From Leclercia adecarboxylata (GTDB lineage Bacteria > Pseudomonadota > Gammaproteobacteria > Enterobacterales > Enterobacteriaceae), in the NCBI RefSeq assembly GCF_006171285.1, contig NZ_CP040888.1, forward strand, positions 263,618 to 327,617: 64,000 bases of DNA, in the 5' to 3' direction. Below, piece by piece: positions 34,342 to 43,335 of the stretch. The first letter of the stretch is position 1. Every line of letters begins with the position of its first letter. The notes beneath the pieces are model-generated. The model did not search any database, was not told the DNA's origin, and worked only from the letters and a program-made list of their open reading frames with translations. A program made the translations under genes and the position numbers.

Positions 34342-36383
34342 AGGTTAATTCATTGTTTGTATTCAAATTTAATGGTCTTAACTCGCCCTTCAGAATATCT
34401 TCCGGTAACGAAAACGTATAATGTCCCAGCATATTTATATGGCCATGTATCAGCGGCGATAATCTTGCCAGATGCTCCTCTTCAGGTGTTTCCCCCGATT
34501 TGCGAAGATGTGACAACGCCTCCTGCATGTAAAGTGTATTCCACAGCACAACCGCATTGGTCACCAGACCCAGAGCACCGAGTTGATCTTCCTGCCCTTC
34601 ACGGTAGCGTTTTCTAATCTCACCACGTTGTCCGTAGCAAATGGCTCGAGCCACTGCATGGCGTCCTTCTCCCCGGTTGAGCTGAGTGAGGATCCGACGC
34701 CGGTAATCCTCATCATCGATATAGTTGAGAAGATACAACGTCTTGTTGACCCGGCCCACTTCCATAATCGCCTGAGCCAGACCAGATGGTCGGCTACTTC
34801 TCAACAGTGAACGAATAAGCTCTGATGCATGGATGGTCCCAAGCTTCAGTGAGCCCGCCATTCGCATCATTTCATCCCATTGGGATTCTATTTTTGACAG
34901 TTCAACACATCCCCGGGCCAGCTCATTCAGGGCACCATAATGTGCCGTTTTATCTGCCCGCCAGAATATCGCCCCGCCTGCATCGGCCAGACGAGGGGAA
35001 AACTGGTAGCCCAGTAACCAGAACAGGCCAAAAATGATATCGCTGGATCCTGCCGTGTCCGTCATAATTTCTACCGGATTCAGCCCGGTCTGCTGCTCCA
35101 GAAGCCCTTCCAGTACAAAGATGGAATCACGAAGCGTCCCGGGAACTACAATGCCATGGAAACCGGAGTATTGATCGGAGACGAAGTTGTACCAGGTGAT
35201 ACCGCGTCCTGAACCAAAGTATTTACGATTTGGTCCGGAATTAACCGTTTTAACCGGTGTGACAAAACGCATACCATCTGCGGAGGCAACCTCACCACCT
35301 CCCCAGTACCCCGCGAGCGGCAGCGTGGACTGAAAATCAACCAGCCGTGCATTAGCGGTGACCAGCGTTTCTGCCCTGAGATAATTTTGTTTAACCCAGC
35401 TCAGACGATGGCGAGTAAGCGCGGGAATATTATGCTTTATCAGGGGTTCATGCCCTATATTGCATGCTTCTGCCAGCAGTGTTGCGCACAGACTGACCTG
35501 GAGATCCTGCGCCCGAGCACCTGATTCACTGACGTGGCTGAATTCGCGGGTAAAACCGGTTCGGGCATCTATTTCAAGCAACAGCTCCGTCAGATCAACC
35601 GGAGGGATCAATTCTCTTACCCGACGATTCAATTGTATCAGTGCCGGTGGCTCATCCAGTTTATCCAGACTGCTAATCGTCAGTGAGGGATGCTTACCTT
35701 CATTGCTTATGCTGACCGCTGCGTTGCAGGCAAAACGTGAAGCCACTGATTTCCATGTGTCATCAAGCCGCGTAGCCAGTTGTTCTGCTGCTTTAGTTCC
35801 GTCTGATGGATGACCCAGCGCCCGACATACCGGGATGCGTTGTGCCTGCCATTCAGCTCCCTGAAGCAATTTTTGACGCGGGTCCCCCCACCGATCACTG
35901 TTCTCCAGCCAGAGATCACGACGGCGCAAAGAATCTTGAAGGCGCTCGAGAAGACACAGCGAGTAACCCGCTCGTAGAATCCTACCATCTCTGTCGTAGA
36001 CCAGACGTTTCCATGGGCCGGAAATGATTTGCTCTGGTGCATCGTCGAGAATTCGCTTTTTTGAGCCACTCAGTTCGGCCAGATAATGGATTGCTGACAA
36101 CGTGAGCTCCCCGGCCGGGGCGGCCTGAAAGTGTAAGTCACGCAACATCGCGGACAGGAAACGCTTCACCCGTCCATATTGTTCCACCATTTCATCCTGA
36201 AACTGAGTATCTTGCGGGCGCGCCAGCTCATTTACCTTGCCGACGGATTCAGCCAGTTTGTCCTTTGGTATGCGGCGAAAAATAGCCTGCCGCAGAACTG
36301 CTTCATCGGTGTTCTCATCAAGTAATAACGTGCATGCCCGTGCCAGTAATAGCGCGGCACGATCAAGATCTTTCAGGGTCCTG
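34337..36383 (-). pseudogene. tnpA: Tn3-family transposase, 5'-truncated by IS1
   Basis: About 680 codons of the C-terminal two thirds. DDE region: LAGYWGGGEVASADGMRF, YNFVSDQYSGFHG, VEIMTDTAGSSDIIFGLFWLLGYQFSPRLAD and the final RLSPLIHGHINMLGHYTF. The upstream part is missing because IS1 begins at 36384; the apparent first residues MESLP come from IS1. It differs clearly from the transposase fragment at 50663. Confidence 0.9.
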
Positions 36384-36398
36384 GGTAATGACTCCAAC

Positions 36399-36902
36399 TT
36401 ACTGATAGTGTTTTATGTTCAGATAATGCCCGATGACCTTGTCATGCAGCTCCACCGATTTTGAGAACGACAGTGACTTCCGTCCAAGCCTTGCCAGATG
36501 TTGTCTCAGATTCAGGTTATGTCGCTCAATGCGCTGAGTGTAACGCTTGCTGATAACGTGCAGCTTTCCCTTCAGGCGGGGTTCATACAGCGGCCAGCCA
36601 TCCGTCATCCATACCACGACCTCAAAGGCCGACAGCAGGCCCAGAAGACGCTCCAGCGTGGCCAACGTGCGTTCACCGAATACGTGCGCCACAACCGTCC
36701 TCCGTATCCTGTCATACGCGTAAAACAACCAGCGCTGGCGTGATTTAGCGCCGACGTAACCCCACTGTTTGTCCATTTCCGCGCAAACAATGACGTCACT
36801 GCCCGGTTGTATGCGTGAGTTTACCGACTGCGGCCTGAGTTTTTTAAGTGTCGTAAAATCGTGTTGAGGCCAACGCCCATAATGCGTGCACTGGCGCGAC
36901 AT
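36399..36902 (-). CDS. insB: IS1 InsB reading frame
   Basis: 167 aa, DDE domain of IS1 transposase: [37 protein letters not shown] and [22 protein letters not shown]. Made as an InsAB' fusion by -1 frameshifting with insA. Confidence 0.93.
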   Translation of the reverse strand: MSRQCTHYGRWPQHDFTTLKKLRPQSVNSRIQPGSDVIVCAEMDKQWGYVGAKSRQRWLFYAYDRIRRTVVAHVFGERTLATLERLLGLLSAFEVVVWMTDGWPLYEPRLKGKLHVISKRYTQRIERHNLNLRQHLARLGRKSLSFSKSVELHDKVIGHYLNIKHYQ

Positions 36903-37096
36903 CCGACGCCATTCATGGCCATATCAATGATTTTCTGATGCGTACCGGGTTGAGAAGCGGTGTAAGTGAACTGTAGCTGCCATGTTTTACGGCAGTGAGA
37001 GCAGAGATAGCGCTGATGTCCGGCAGTACTTTTACCGTTACGCACCACGCCTTCAGTAGCTGAACAGGAGGGACAGCTGATAGAAACAGAAGCCAC
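36821..37096 (-). CDS. insA: IS1 InsA
   Basis: 91 aa, zinc-finger and helix-turn-helix protein: [48 protein letters not shown]. It binds the IS ends and represses transposition. Confidence 0.93.
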   Translation of the reverse strand: MASVSISCPSCSATEGVVRNGKSTAGHQRYLCSHCRKTWQLQFTYTASQPGTHQKIIDMAMNGVGCRASARIMGVGLNTILRHLKNSGRSR

Positions 37097-37146
37097 TGGA
37101 GCACCTCAAAAACACCATCATACACTAAATCAGTAAGTTGGCACCA

Positions 37147-37449
37147 TTACCCGTGAAGCTGATTCAACTCGTGCCTCAGTTGCTCCTTCGTATATTCCTT
37201 TTCGATTTGCTGATGGAGGATGCCATTAGCGTCAATCTGAGCTTTTAACACCAGAAAGAGAAGCACTGAACCCAGAATTTGTACAAATGGGCTTGAAATA
37301 CCTCCAAGAACATCTCCTATTTCGCCATAACCTTTCAAATATTGCAGCGGAAGAAGAGGTGCAAACAAAGGGATAAGCAGGCAAGCCGCACCACCAATGA
37401 CTATGACCCAGAAAGCTATTTTGGTAACAGGAGAGTTATAGATATTCAT
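37147..37449 (-). CDS. Membrane protein fragment, putAbiC-like N-terminus
   Basis: 100 aa with two transmembrane helices (AFWVIVIGGAACLLIPLFAPLL and IGDVLGGISSPFVQILGSVLLFLVLKAQIDA, read in parts) then a coiled, charged end. The layout resembles the N-terminus of putative phage abortive-infection proteins, which continue for ~200 residues. The TAA stop is formed by the IS1 end, so the gene is truncated. RBS AAGG lies at the end of the araC gene 2 bp away. Confidence 0.6.
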   Translation of the reverse strand: MNIYNSPVTKIAFWVIVIGGAACLLIPLFAPLLPLQYLKGYGEIGDVLGGISSPFVQILGSVLLFLVLKAQIDANGILHQQIEKEYTKEQLRHELNQLHG

Positions 37450-37451
37450 TT

Positions 37452-38387
37452 TTACACCTTTTCAGAATTTTCTTTTCTGTACGCGCTAGGAGTTTTGCCA
37501 ATTTTTTTCTTAAACAACTTTTGAAAGTGTTCATGTGCCGGATACCCAATGGCTTCACTCACTTCGGGAACAGACTTACCGGATTCTTTAAGCAGCTGCT
37601 TTGCTTTTTCAAGCCGACAATAGGTTAAATAATCAAGAGGTGTCATGCCTGACAGCTCCTTAAATTTGACGCTGTAGTTCGTACGCGACATCCCCGCAAT
37701 CCCGGCGAGATCGTCAAGACCCCATTTTTTATCGAGACTATGATGAATAGCTTCCAAGGTTTTGCTGAGTTGCGGATTTTCGATCAGTTTGAAGAATCCA
37801 GCATTTTTATTGGATTTGTACATGTGGATTCTTAACGCTTGCACGAAGATAATTTCGGTCAGCTTTCTGACTAACGTGTTGCTTCCAGGAAGCCCTGATT
37901 TTGCTTCCTGCTCTATAATACTTAAAAGCATGGCAAGCCAAGGCGAGTGGGAGTTATCAGCACTCTTGATATGCACGACATTTGGCAGCGAATTTAAGAA
38001 TGGATGATCGGGTCCGCCATTAAAACAAAAATGTCCGCAAACGACGTTGGCTTTGAGCTTGCTCTGATCACCGTATTCCAAAACTTGAGCTTCGGTGAGG
38101 TTGGCTTTAGCTCTAAATTCGACCGCAGGCTCGGCCTTGATTTTTGGTGCACTGGCCATGGTGTGCTCCATCCCTTTGAAAAAGATCAAAATATCGCCCT
38201 GCTCCGCCAATGCTTTAAGTTTAAGTTTTGGCACCTCATACCAAAACTCGCCATGAGTCACGATGTGAAATCTCGCTAGATTCTCTTCCTGCGGGAGGCT
38301 GATGCCCCAGTCTCCCGCAAATGAGGTTCTATACCAGTAGCTGCTAGTAAGCTCTACCTTATCTAAAATTTCACTGAGAACATCCAT
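37452..38387 (-). CDS. AraC-family regulator with Cupin_6 domain, RclR-like
   Basis: 311 aa. N-terminal Cupin_6 domain (SSYWYRTSFAGDWGISLPQEENLARFHIVTHGEFWYEV, in parts) and C-terminal double helix-turn-helix (WGLDDLAGIAGMSRTNYSVKFKELSGMTPLDYL ... VPEVSEAIGYPAHEHFQKLFKKKIGKTPSAYR). Cysteines occur as VVCGHFC in the sensor part. E. coli RclR has this architecture and is switched by HOCl through cysteine oxidation. Divergent from the msrA-grx-msrB operon, which it probably activates (inference). Confidence 0.82.
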   Translation of the reverse strand: MDVLSEILDKVELTSSYWYRTSFAGDWGISLPQEENLARFHIVTHGEFWYEVPKLKLKALAEQGDILIFFKGMEHTMASAPKIKAEPAVEFRAKANLTEAQVLEYGDQSKLKANVVCGHFCFNGGPDHPFLNSLPNVVHIKSADNSHSPWLAMLLSIIEQEAKSGLPGSNTLVRKLTEIIFVQALRIHMYKSNKNAGFFKLIENPQLSKTLEAIHHSLDKKWGLDDLAGIAGMSRTNYSVKFKELSGMTPLDYLTYCRLEKAKQLLKESGKSVPEVSEAIGYPAHEHFQKLFKKKIGKTPSAYRKENSEKV

Positions 38388-38407
38388 ATGTAGCTCCTAC
38401 GTAAACT

Positions 38408-38440
38408 GTCCAATAGGTCATGTTATACGAACTATTGAAC
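38408..38440. promoter_or_regulatory. 33-bp interrupted palindrome in the araC/msrA promoter
   Basis: GTCCAATAGGTC ... GAACTATTGAAC: arms GTYCAATAG/CTATTGRAC around a partly symmetric centre. It is kept in the decayed copy at 47931-47963, which supports a regulatory role. A second conserved stretch, TATATCTATTTTACATGCTG, follows at about 38444. Confidence 0.5.
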
Positions 38441-38509
38441 ATATTATATCTATTTTACATGCTGTAAAGTCAGTCTAATCAGTAAGTGGATGAAAACTAA
38501 GGAGGCTTT

Positions 38510-38998
38510 ATGAAACTAGATTATGTGATCGTTGCCGGAGGGTGTTTTTGGGGTCTCGAAGACCTCCTTAGGAGTCTGGACGGTGTGACGTCAACGAAGG
38601 TGGGCTACTCTGGCGGAGATTTTGATGATCCTACCTACGCCGATATTATAACAGGGAAAACGGGGCACGCCGAAGCGGTTCGCGTGGAATACGACCAAGA
38701 CGAAATATCTCTCGAAGAGATTCTACATTACTTTTTCAAAATCCATGATCCGACTACGAAGAATCGCCAAGGAAATGATGTTGGCACTTCGTATCGCTCG
38801 GCAGCGTTCTATCGTGACGATGCACAGAAAGCGATTATCGAAAACGTGATTGATGAGGTCAATGAGATCGGTCGCTTCGAGAATGAAGTGGTCACGACCG
38901 TCACCCTGGAAAAAGAATTCTACGACGCTGAGGCATATCACCAAAACTATTTGCAGAGGAATCCCAGCGGATACTCTTGCCATTTTGAAAGAGACTAA
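38510..38998 (+). CDS. msrA: Peptide methionine (S)-S-oxide reductase
   Basis: 162 aa. VAGGCFWGLEDLLRSLDG, KVGYSGGDFDDPTYADI, GHAEAVRVEYD, FFKIHDPTT, GTSYRSAAFY and GYSCHFERD. AAGGAGG lies 6 bases before the ATG. First gene of the block B operon under the shared promoter with the AraC regulator. A frameshifted duplicate of its 5' end is at 47765-47860. Confidence 0.93.
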   Translation: MKLDYVIVAGGCFWGLEDLLRSLDGVTSTKVGYSGGDFDDPTYADIITGKTGHAEAVRVEYDQDEISLEEILHYFFKIHDPTTKNRQGNDVGTSYRSAAFYRDDAQKAIIENVIDEVNEIGRFENEVVTTVTLEKEFYDAEAYHQNYLQRNPSGYSCHFERD

Positions 38999-39001
38999 AT
39001 C

Positions 39002-39262
39002 ATGAACCAAATGAACGAGGAAAAAATGAAAGCACTTAAGAATGTTGTTATTTATACGAAAGACCATTGTCCATTTTGCGCACGCGTGAAGAATTACCTA
39101 ACTGCTGAAAAGGTCGATTTCAAACAAATTCGCGTAGACGACGATCCGAAGACTTACCTGGAGTTGAAGGAAAGAACAAATCTCCAAACTGTACCGCAAG
39201 TTTTTGTGGATGGAGAATTCATTGGTAGTGCTACAGACTTCTTCTCGTGGATTGATAGCTAA
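39002..39262 (+). CDS. Glutaredoxin (dithiol)
   Basis: 86 aa. VVIYTKDHCPFCARVKNYL with the CPFC redox motif, cis-Pro in LQTVPQVFVDG and GSATDFFSWIDS at the end. It can use glutathione to recycle the oxidised methionine sulfoxide reductases encoded on either side. Starts 3 bp after msrA; an internal ATG at 39026 is possible. Confidence 0.9.
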   Translation: MNQMNEEKMKALKNVVIYTKDHCPFCARVKNYLTAEKVDFKQIRVDDDPKTYLELKERTNLQTVPQVFVDGEFIGSATDFFSWIDS

Positions 39263-39293
39263 AGAGTGAACCCTAAAATAAAGGAGCAAATAT

Positions 39294-39734
39294 ATGTTCA
39301 ATTGGAAAAGCATTTACAACTACCTGGATAACGGCACTCCCGCGCCTCCCAAAAAAGTAGAAAAGAGCGAGGAAGAGTGGAAAGAAATTCTGACGCCAGC
39401 GCAATTTCGGGTCATGCGGATGAAAGGCACCGAACGCGCGCACACCGGAGAACTCTGTTCATTTTATGAAGCTGGAAGGTACGCCTGTGTGGGCTGCGAC
39501 ACCGAACTCTTTGACTCGAACCTAAAGTTCGATTCGGGAACGGGATGGCCGAGTTTTTCTGAGCCAGTCGCAGACAACGTAATTCAATATGAACTGGATA
39601 CGACCTTCGGGCGCAGAATCGAAGTGCTATGCAATGTGTGCGAAGCCCATCTGGGGCACGCTTTTCCAGACGGTCCTGAGCCATCAGGGGTCCGATTCTG
39701 TATTAACTCGGAGTCATTGAAGTTTGTAGAATAA
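39294..39734 (+). CDS. msrB: Methionine (R)-S-oxide reductase, zinc form
   Basis: 146 aa. Two zinc CxxC motifs are present (RYACVGCDTELF and VLCNVCEAHLGHAF), unlike the other two msrB of the island; [13 protein letters not shown] and catalytic GVRFCINSESLKF are intact. ATG at 39294 after AAAGGAGC. Third gene of the operon. Confidence 0.92.
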   Translation: MFNWKSIYNYLDNGTPAPPKKVEKSEEEWKEILTPAQFRVMRMKGTERAHTGELCSFYEAGRYACVGCDTELFDSNLKFDSGTGWPSFSEPVADNVIQYELDTTFGRRIEVLCNVCEAHLGHAFPDGPEPSGVRFCINSESLKFVE

Positions 39735-39788
39735 TTTTTAAATCGAGGGGGTTTATGAAAGTGAACCTTTTGAAAAAAGGAGCCGTTC

Positions 39789-40034
39789 GTGTTGATTAAG
39801 CTGTTCGGTCATAAAGACTGCCATAAAACCAAGATTTACCATTCGTACTTGCAAGAAAAAGGGAGCCAGTTTGTTTTTTTGGATGTTCATGAAGACGACG
39901 CGGCTGCTGATGAACTGTGCTCCCTCTATTCGAACGGAAAGCTGAATTTCCCGACAATAGTGGTTGGGACAAAGAAGCTGAGAAACCCCAAGTTCAAGGA
40001 CCTTGACAGGTGGTTGGAAGCTTCAATGAAATAA
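39789..40034 (+). CDS. Glutaredoxin-like protein with a single active-site Cys
   Basis: 81 aa, thioredoxin-like fold: IKLFGHKDCHKTKIYHSYLQEKG with only one Cys in the motif (CHKT), and NFPTIVVGTKKLRNPK with the cis-Pro. GTG start at 39789, preceded by GGAG. A monothiol glutaredoxin-like helper for the Msr enzymes is a reasonable guess. Confidence 0.65.
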   Translation: MLIKLFGHKDCHKTKIYHSYLQEKGSQFVFLDVHEDDAAADELCSLYSNGKLNFPTIVVGTKKLRNPKFKDLDRWLEASMK

Positions 40035-40239
40035 TGAGTTTTTTAGAATTATTAATAACTTAATAAGCAGTAAGATCAATGATTACAGCAATTTTCCGCA
40101 GTTGTGTTACCAAGAAACATGCTGCGGAGTTTTAGCAAAGATACTTCATCAAGCTGGTGTTGGAAAACGTGGTCTTATCGTCGTTTGCACGGCGTGAGGA
40201 ATGGGAGTGGCTTCAATTTTTGAAAGTTAGGTGAAAAAT

Positions 40240-40902
40240 ATGTCGGATCTAAAAATGAATAAAGAAGACGGTGTTGAAAGCTATGAATTTGCAACCCCTG
40301 AAGCAATCGAAGAAGCATTGAAAATCGGGAAGCTTAGTCAAACGGTTTTCGGCATGGGTTGCTTTTGGGGACCGGATTCTAATTTTGGAGGGACGCAGGG
40401 AGTAGTGCAAACACGTGTTGGCTACGCTGGAGCATCAACTCTGGATCCGAGTTACCGCAACATCAACGGACACGCCGAAGTCGTCAGAGTGATCTACGAT
40501 AAAGACCAAATCAGCTACAGGGAACTTCTTGGAAGTTTTGAATCATGGTCTGTTCATGGTAGAAAGCAGGGCCAGTATCGCCAGATACTTTTTGTTTTTG
40601 ATCTGGAGCAAAAACAAGTAGCTGAAGAACTGATTCAAGCGATTGGAAAGGAGAAATCTCCCGAGGTGATTGAGGCCGGAGAACAAAATGGTTATTTTTG
40701 GCCCGCCGAAGATTACCATCAAAAGCATCGTCTTCGCAGAAACAAACAGCTTGTAAGTCTTGCAGAAGTAGATTTCGGTCCTCGCTGGGATGAACATCTG
40801 TATTTTACTAAATTAAATAGTACCGATAGAAAAGGCTTCAGTCTCTCAAGCTGGCTAAAAAAGTTGTCTCCGGAAATGCAGAAAGCTTACCGAATCGGTT
40901 AA
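40240..40902 (+). CDS. msrA: MsrA-family protein, longer variant
   Basis: 220 aa from the ATG at 40240. The core FGMGCFWGPDSNFGGTQGV, RVGYAGASTLDPSYRNINGHAEVV and DYHQKHRLRRNKQL is MsrA, but the context of the active Cys (MGCFWGPD) belongs to the longer eukaryote-like/DUF type, and the C-terminal ~50 residues are extra. It lacks the GYxCHF end, so recycling may differ. About 200 bp separates it from the preceding gene. Confidence 0.85.
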   Translation: MSDLKMNKEDGVESYEFATPEAIEEALKIGKLSQTVFGMGCFWGPDSNFGGTQGVVQTRVGYAGASTLDPSYRNINGHAEVVRVIYDKDQISYRELLGSFESWSVHGRKQGQYRQILFVFDLEQKQVAEELIQAIGKEKSPEVIEAGEQNGYFWPAEDYHQKHRLRRNKQLVSLAEVDFGPRWDEHLYFTKLNSTDRKGFSLSSWLKKLSPEMQKAYRIG

Positions 40903-41069
40903 TCTGAAATTGCAGCTGGCTAAAGAACTCTATTTTCTATATGTAAAGAATGTGACGATCTCCTTCACATGGAGTCCAAGAGAGCATAAAAAATCTGTGT
41001 AAGTCGCATTACCCATGTATTTGAAAGGAATAAATAATGCCAATATCAGACCAGCTTATCGACCGAAGC

Positions 41070-41094
41070 AAGACCTCAGTTTTTATGAGGTCTT
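41070..41094. terminator. Bidirectional-type hairpin terminator
   Basis: AAGACCTCA-GTTTTTA-TGAGGTCTT: a 9-bp perfect stem between the convergent msrA (40902) and GGDEF (41122) genes. A short T run lies in the loop, not after the stem, so efficiency is uncertain. Confidence 0.5.
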
Positions 41095-41121
41095 GAGATC
41101 AGCGCAGCATGAACAGATCTC

Positions 41122-42099
41122 TTACAGTGTGGCGAACACACTGGTTTGATTGCGGCCTTGGGTTTTAGCTTTGTATAACATCTGATCGGCGACTTCGAGC
41201 AACTGCTTTTTGTCGTCAAATAAATCAGCGCTGGCCAAACCTATGCTGACCGTTAATTGTCGTAATAACCACTCATGGTTAGCCACTACCAGCCTTAACT
41301 TTTCCAGTGTTTTATTTGCGGACGCTGTGTCTGTGCCTGGCAGGATCAGCACAAACTCTTCACCACCATAACGGGCGAAAAAGTCATAGTTCCTGCTATG
41401 GCGCTGAAACAGAGCCGCGACTTGACTCAGTGCCTCATCTCCTGCGGCATGACCATAGCTGTCGTTAAAACTCTTAAAGTGATCAATATCAATCAATGCC
41501 AGTACAAAAGATTGTCCTGTTCTTTGCCAGCGAGCAAATTCAGCTTCAAACTTGAGGTCAAAAGCTCTTCTGTTGTTCACCCCTGTCAGCGCATCCGTCA
41601 TGCTGGTATTATGTAATTGTTCGCCGACTTTTTTCAGCTCCAGTATGGCGATCACTTGTCTGGACAGAGCCTGCAAAGAGCTTATCTGCCGCTGGTTCAG
41701 CTGCTTAGGAACATGATCATAGACACAAATAGTACCAATCACTGCACCTTCGGGATCAATCAGCGGCGAGCCAGCATAAAATCGGTAGCCAGGTCCTGAA
41801 ATCACCATAGCATTGGTACTGAATCTGTGATCTAAAGTAGCGTCAGGGACCACCATTACCGCATCAGGTGTTTCCATTGCATACACGCAAAAGGACTCTT
41901 TAATTAATACAGAGGTACGCGAAATACCAACTTTTGCAATTAGATTCAGCTTTGTGTCATCGGTTCGCGTCACCATAGCCACTGGTGCATCACAGATATA
42001 ACACGCCAGTTCAGTGATATCCCGCAGGTTCTGATCTGCTTCAGCAGGTGCTTTTAGTGTGGTTTCTGCACTAGCTGTTTGAGCTAAACTAAAGGTCAT
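41122..42099 (-). CDS. GAF-GGDEF diguanylate cyclase
   Basis: 325 aa. N-terminal GAF sensor domain (residues ~20-160: ICDAPVAMVTRTDDTKLNLIAKVG, YAGSPLIDPEGAVIGTICVYD) and a GGDEF domain with ALIDIDHFKSFNDSYGHAAGDEAL and the active FARYGGEEFVLILPG. It should make cyclic di-GMP in response to a small ligand or redox signal. It is the right edge of block B, next to the IS630 copy. Confidence 0.9.
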   Translation of the reverse strand: MTFSLAQTASAETTLKAPAEADQNLRDITELACYICDAPVAMVTRTDDTKLNLIAKVGISRTSVLIKESFCVYAMETPDAVMVVPDATLDHRFSTNAMVISGPGYRFYAGSPLIDPEGAVIGTICVYDHVPKQLNQRQISSLQALSRQVIAILELKKVGEQLHNTSMTDALTGVNNRRAFDLKFEAEFARWQRTGQSFVLALIDIDHFKSFNDSYGHAAGDEALSQVAALFQRHSRNYDFFARYGGEEFVLILPGTDTASANKTLEKLRLVVANHEWLLRQLTVSIGLASADLFDDKKQLLEVADQMLYKAKTQGRNQTSVFATL

Positions 42100-42173
42100 G
42101 TACTTCTCCGTTTTTCTACTGCATTTTTCAAAGATCCTGCATAGAAAAATGAATTAAATCGTTGATTTAACTC

Positions 42174-43335
42174 TAAATAGCTGTTCCGAATAGTAGATCA
42201 CCGGAGGAAGGGAACTCAGTCCAGTTTGTGCGATCTGATTAGTCGCTAAACAAAACAAGCCACACCCAAAGGACTGAGTTGATGCCTATCCTACCACCTC
42301 TGCCACGACCACAACGGCGCCGCATTCACAAAATCATCCATGCCACCCGTGATAAAGGACATGCTCGTCGCTTGATGGCCATCTTGCTGTTACATGAAGG
42401 ACGCACGATCACCGATGTTCATCACCTTACCGGCGCTGCGCGCTCGACCATCGGTCGTTGGCTTCGGTGGTATCGAGATGAAGGCATAGATGCGCTAGAA
42501 GCCTTACCGGCTGGCCGTGCCCCAGTCTTACCTATCGCCAAGATTGTCACCTTACTGGTGCTGCTCATGCAGTTTTCTCCGCAAGATTTTGGTTATCAGC
42601 GCAGCCGTTGGTGTACTGAACTATTGGCTATAAAAATCAATCGGTTAACAGGGCTCAATGTGGCAGCCTCCACGCTCCGCCGATGGTTACCTCGTATGGG
42701 CATTGTCTGGCGCAGGCCCGTGCCGACCTTGCGGATAAAAGACCCAGCCTATCAGGAAAAAATGGCGAATATCGACGCCGCGCTGGCCCGCTGTGATGCC
42801 GATAATCCGGTGTTTTATGAGGATGAAGTCGATATAGACCTCAATCCCAAATTAGGAGCCGACTGGATGTTCAGAGCGCAGCAAAAGCGGGTTGTCACAC
42901 CGGGGCAGAATGCCAAGCATTATCTGGCAGGCGTTCTCCACGCAGGCAACGGAAGGGTACTTTACGTCAGCGGGATCAAGAAAAACTCATCGCTGTTTAT
43001 TGCCATGCTGGAAAAGCTGCGCCACCACTACCGACGAGCCAAAACCATCACGTTGATCCTCGATAACTACATCATTCACAAAAGCAAACAGACCGAGCGA
43101 TGGTTGAAGAAGAATCCCAAGTTCTGCCTGGTGTTCCAGCCAGTTTACAGCCCTTGGGTTAATCACATAGAACGGCTATGGCACAAGTTACATGAAACCA
43201 TCACGCGCAATCATCAATGCAGAGGGATGGCAAACCTGCTGGCCCGAGTGAAACACTTCATGGATACCGTGTCTCCTTTCCCGGGGAATGGCTATGGCAC
43301 AGCGAAGGTGTAGCACTATTGGGATCAGTTATTTA
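42174..43335 (+). mobile_element. IS630-family element, copy 1
   Basis: 1162 bp between TAAATAGCTGTTCC and, inverted, GGGATCAGTTATTTA, starting and ending at TA as expected for IS630. An inverted copy of the same length is at 49433-50594. It truncates the ATPase gene on its right. Confidence 0.88.
42279..43313 (+). CDS. IS630-family transposase, copy 1
   Basis: 344 aa. N-terminal helix-turn-helix (GRTITDVHHLTGAARSTIGRWLRWYR) and a DDE domain: VFYEDEVDIDLNP, ITLILDNYIIHKS and SPWVNHIERLWHKLHE with the catalytic Glu. Differs from copy 2 by one residue that I can see (Arg for Cys in TIGRWL). Confidence 0.95.
   Translation: MMPILPPLPRPQRRRIHKIIHATRDKGHARRLMAILLLHEGRTITDVHHLTGAARSTIGRWLRWYRDEGIDALEALPAGRAPVLPIAKIVTLLVLLMQFSPQDFGYQRSRWCTELLAIKINRLTGLNVAASTLRRWLPRMGIVWRRPVPTLRIKDPAYQEKMANIDAALARCDADNPVFYEDEVDIDLNPKLGADWMFRAQQKRVVTPGQNAKHYLAGVLHAGNGRVLYVSGIKKNSSLFIAMLEKLRHHYRRAKTITLILDNYIIHKSKQTERWLKKNPKFCLVFQPVYSPWVNHIERLWHKLHETITRNHQCRGMANLLARVKHFMDTVSPFPGNGYGTAKV

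Larger units (their letters stand above)
36384..37151 (-). mobile_element. IS1
   Basis: 768 bp from GGTAATGACTCCAACTTACT to CAGTAAGTTGGCACCATTACC (inverted ends), the exact IS1 length. The 9-bp flanks differ (AGGGTCCTG and CGTGAAGCT), so DNA beside it has been deleted or recombined; it joins the transposase fragment to block B. Confidence 0.93.

Noticed and set aside
33187..34617. 476-aa transposase read as complete
   Set aside because: Residues after about 372 are encoded by the neighbouring Tn3-family end and tnpA antisense; compared with copy 1 the true C-terminus is lost.
34337..36397. Transposase start at the ATG at 36397
   Set aside because: That ATG and the next few codons are the inverted repeat of IS1; the gene is a fragment.
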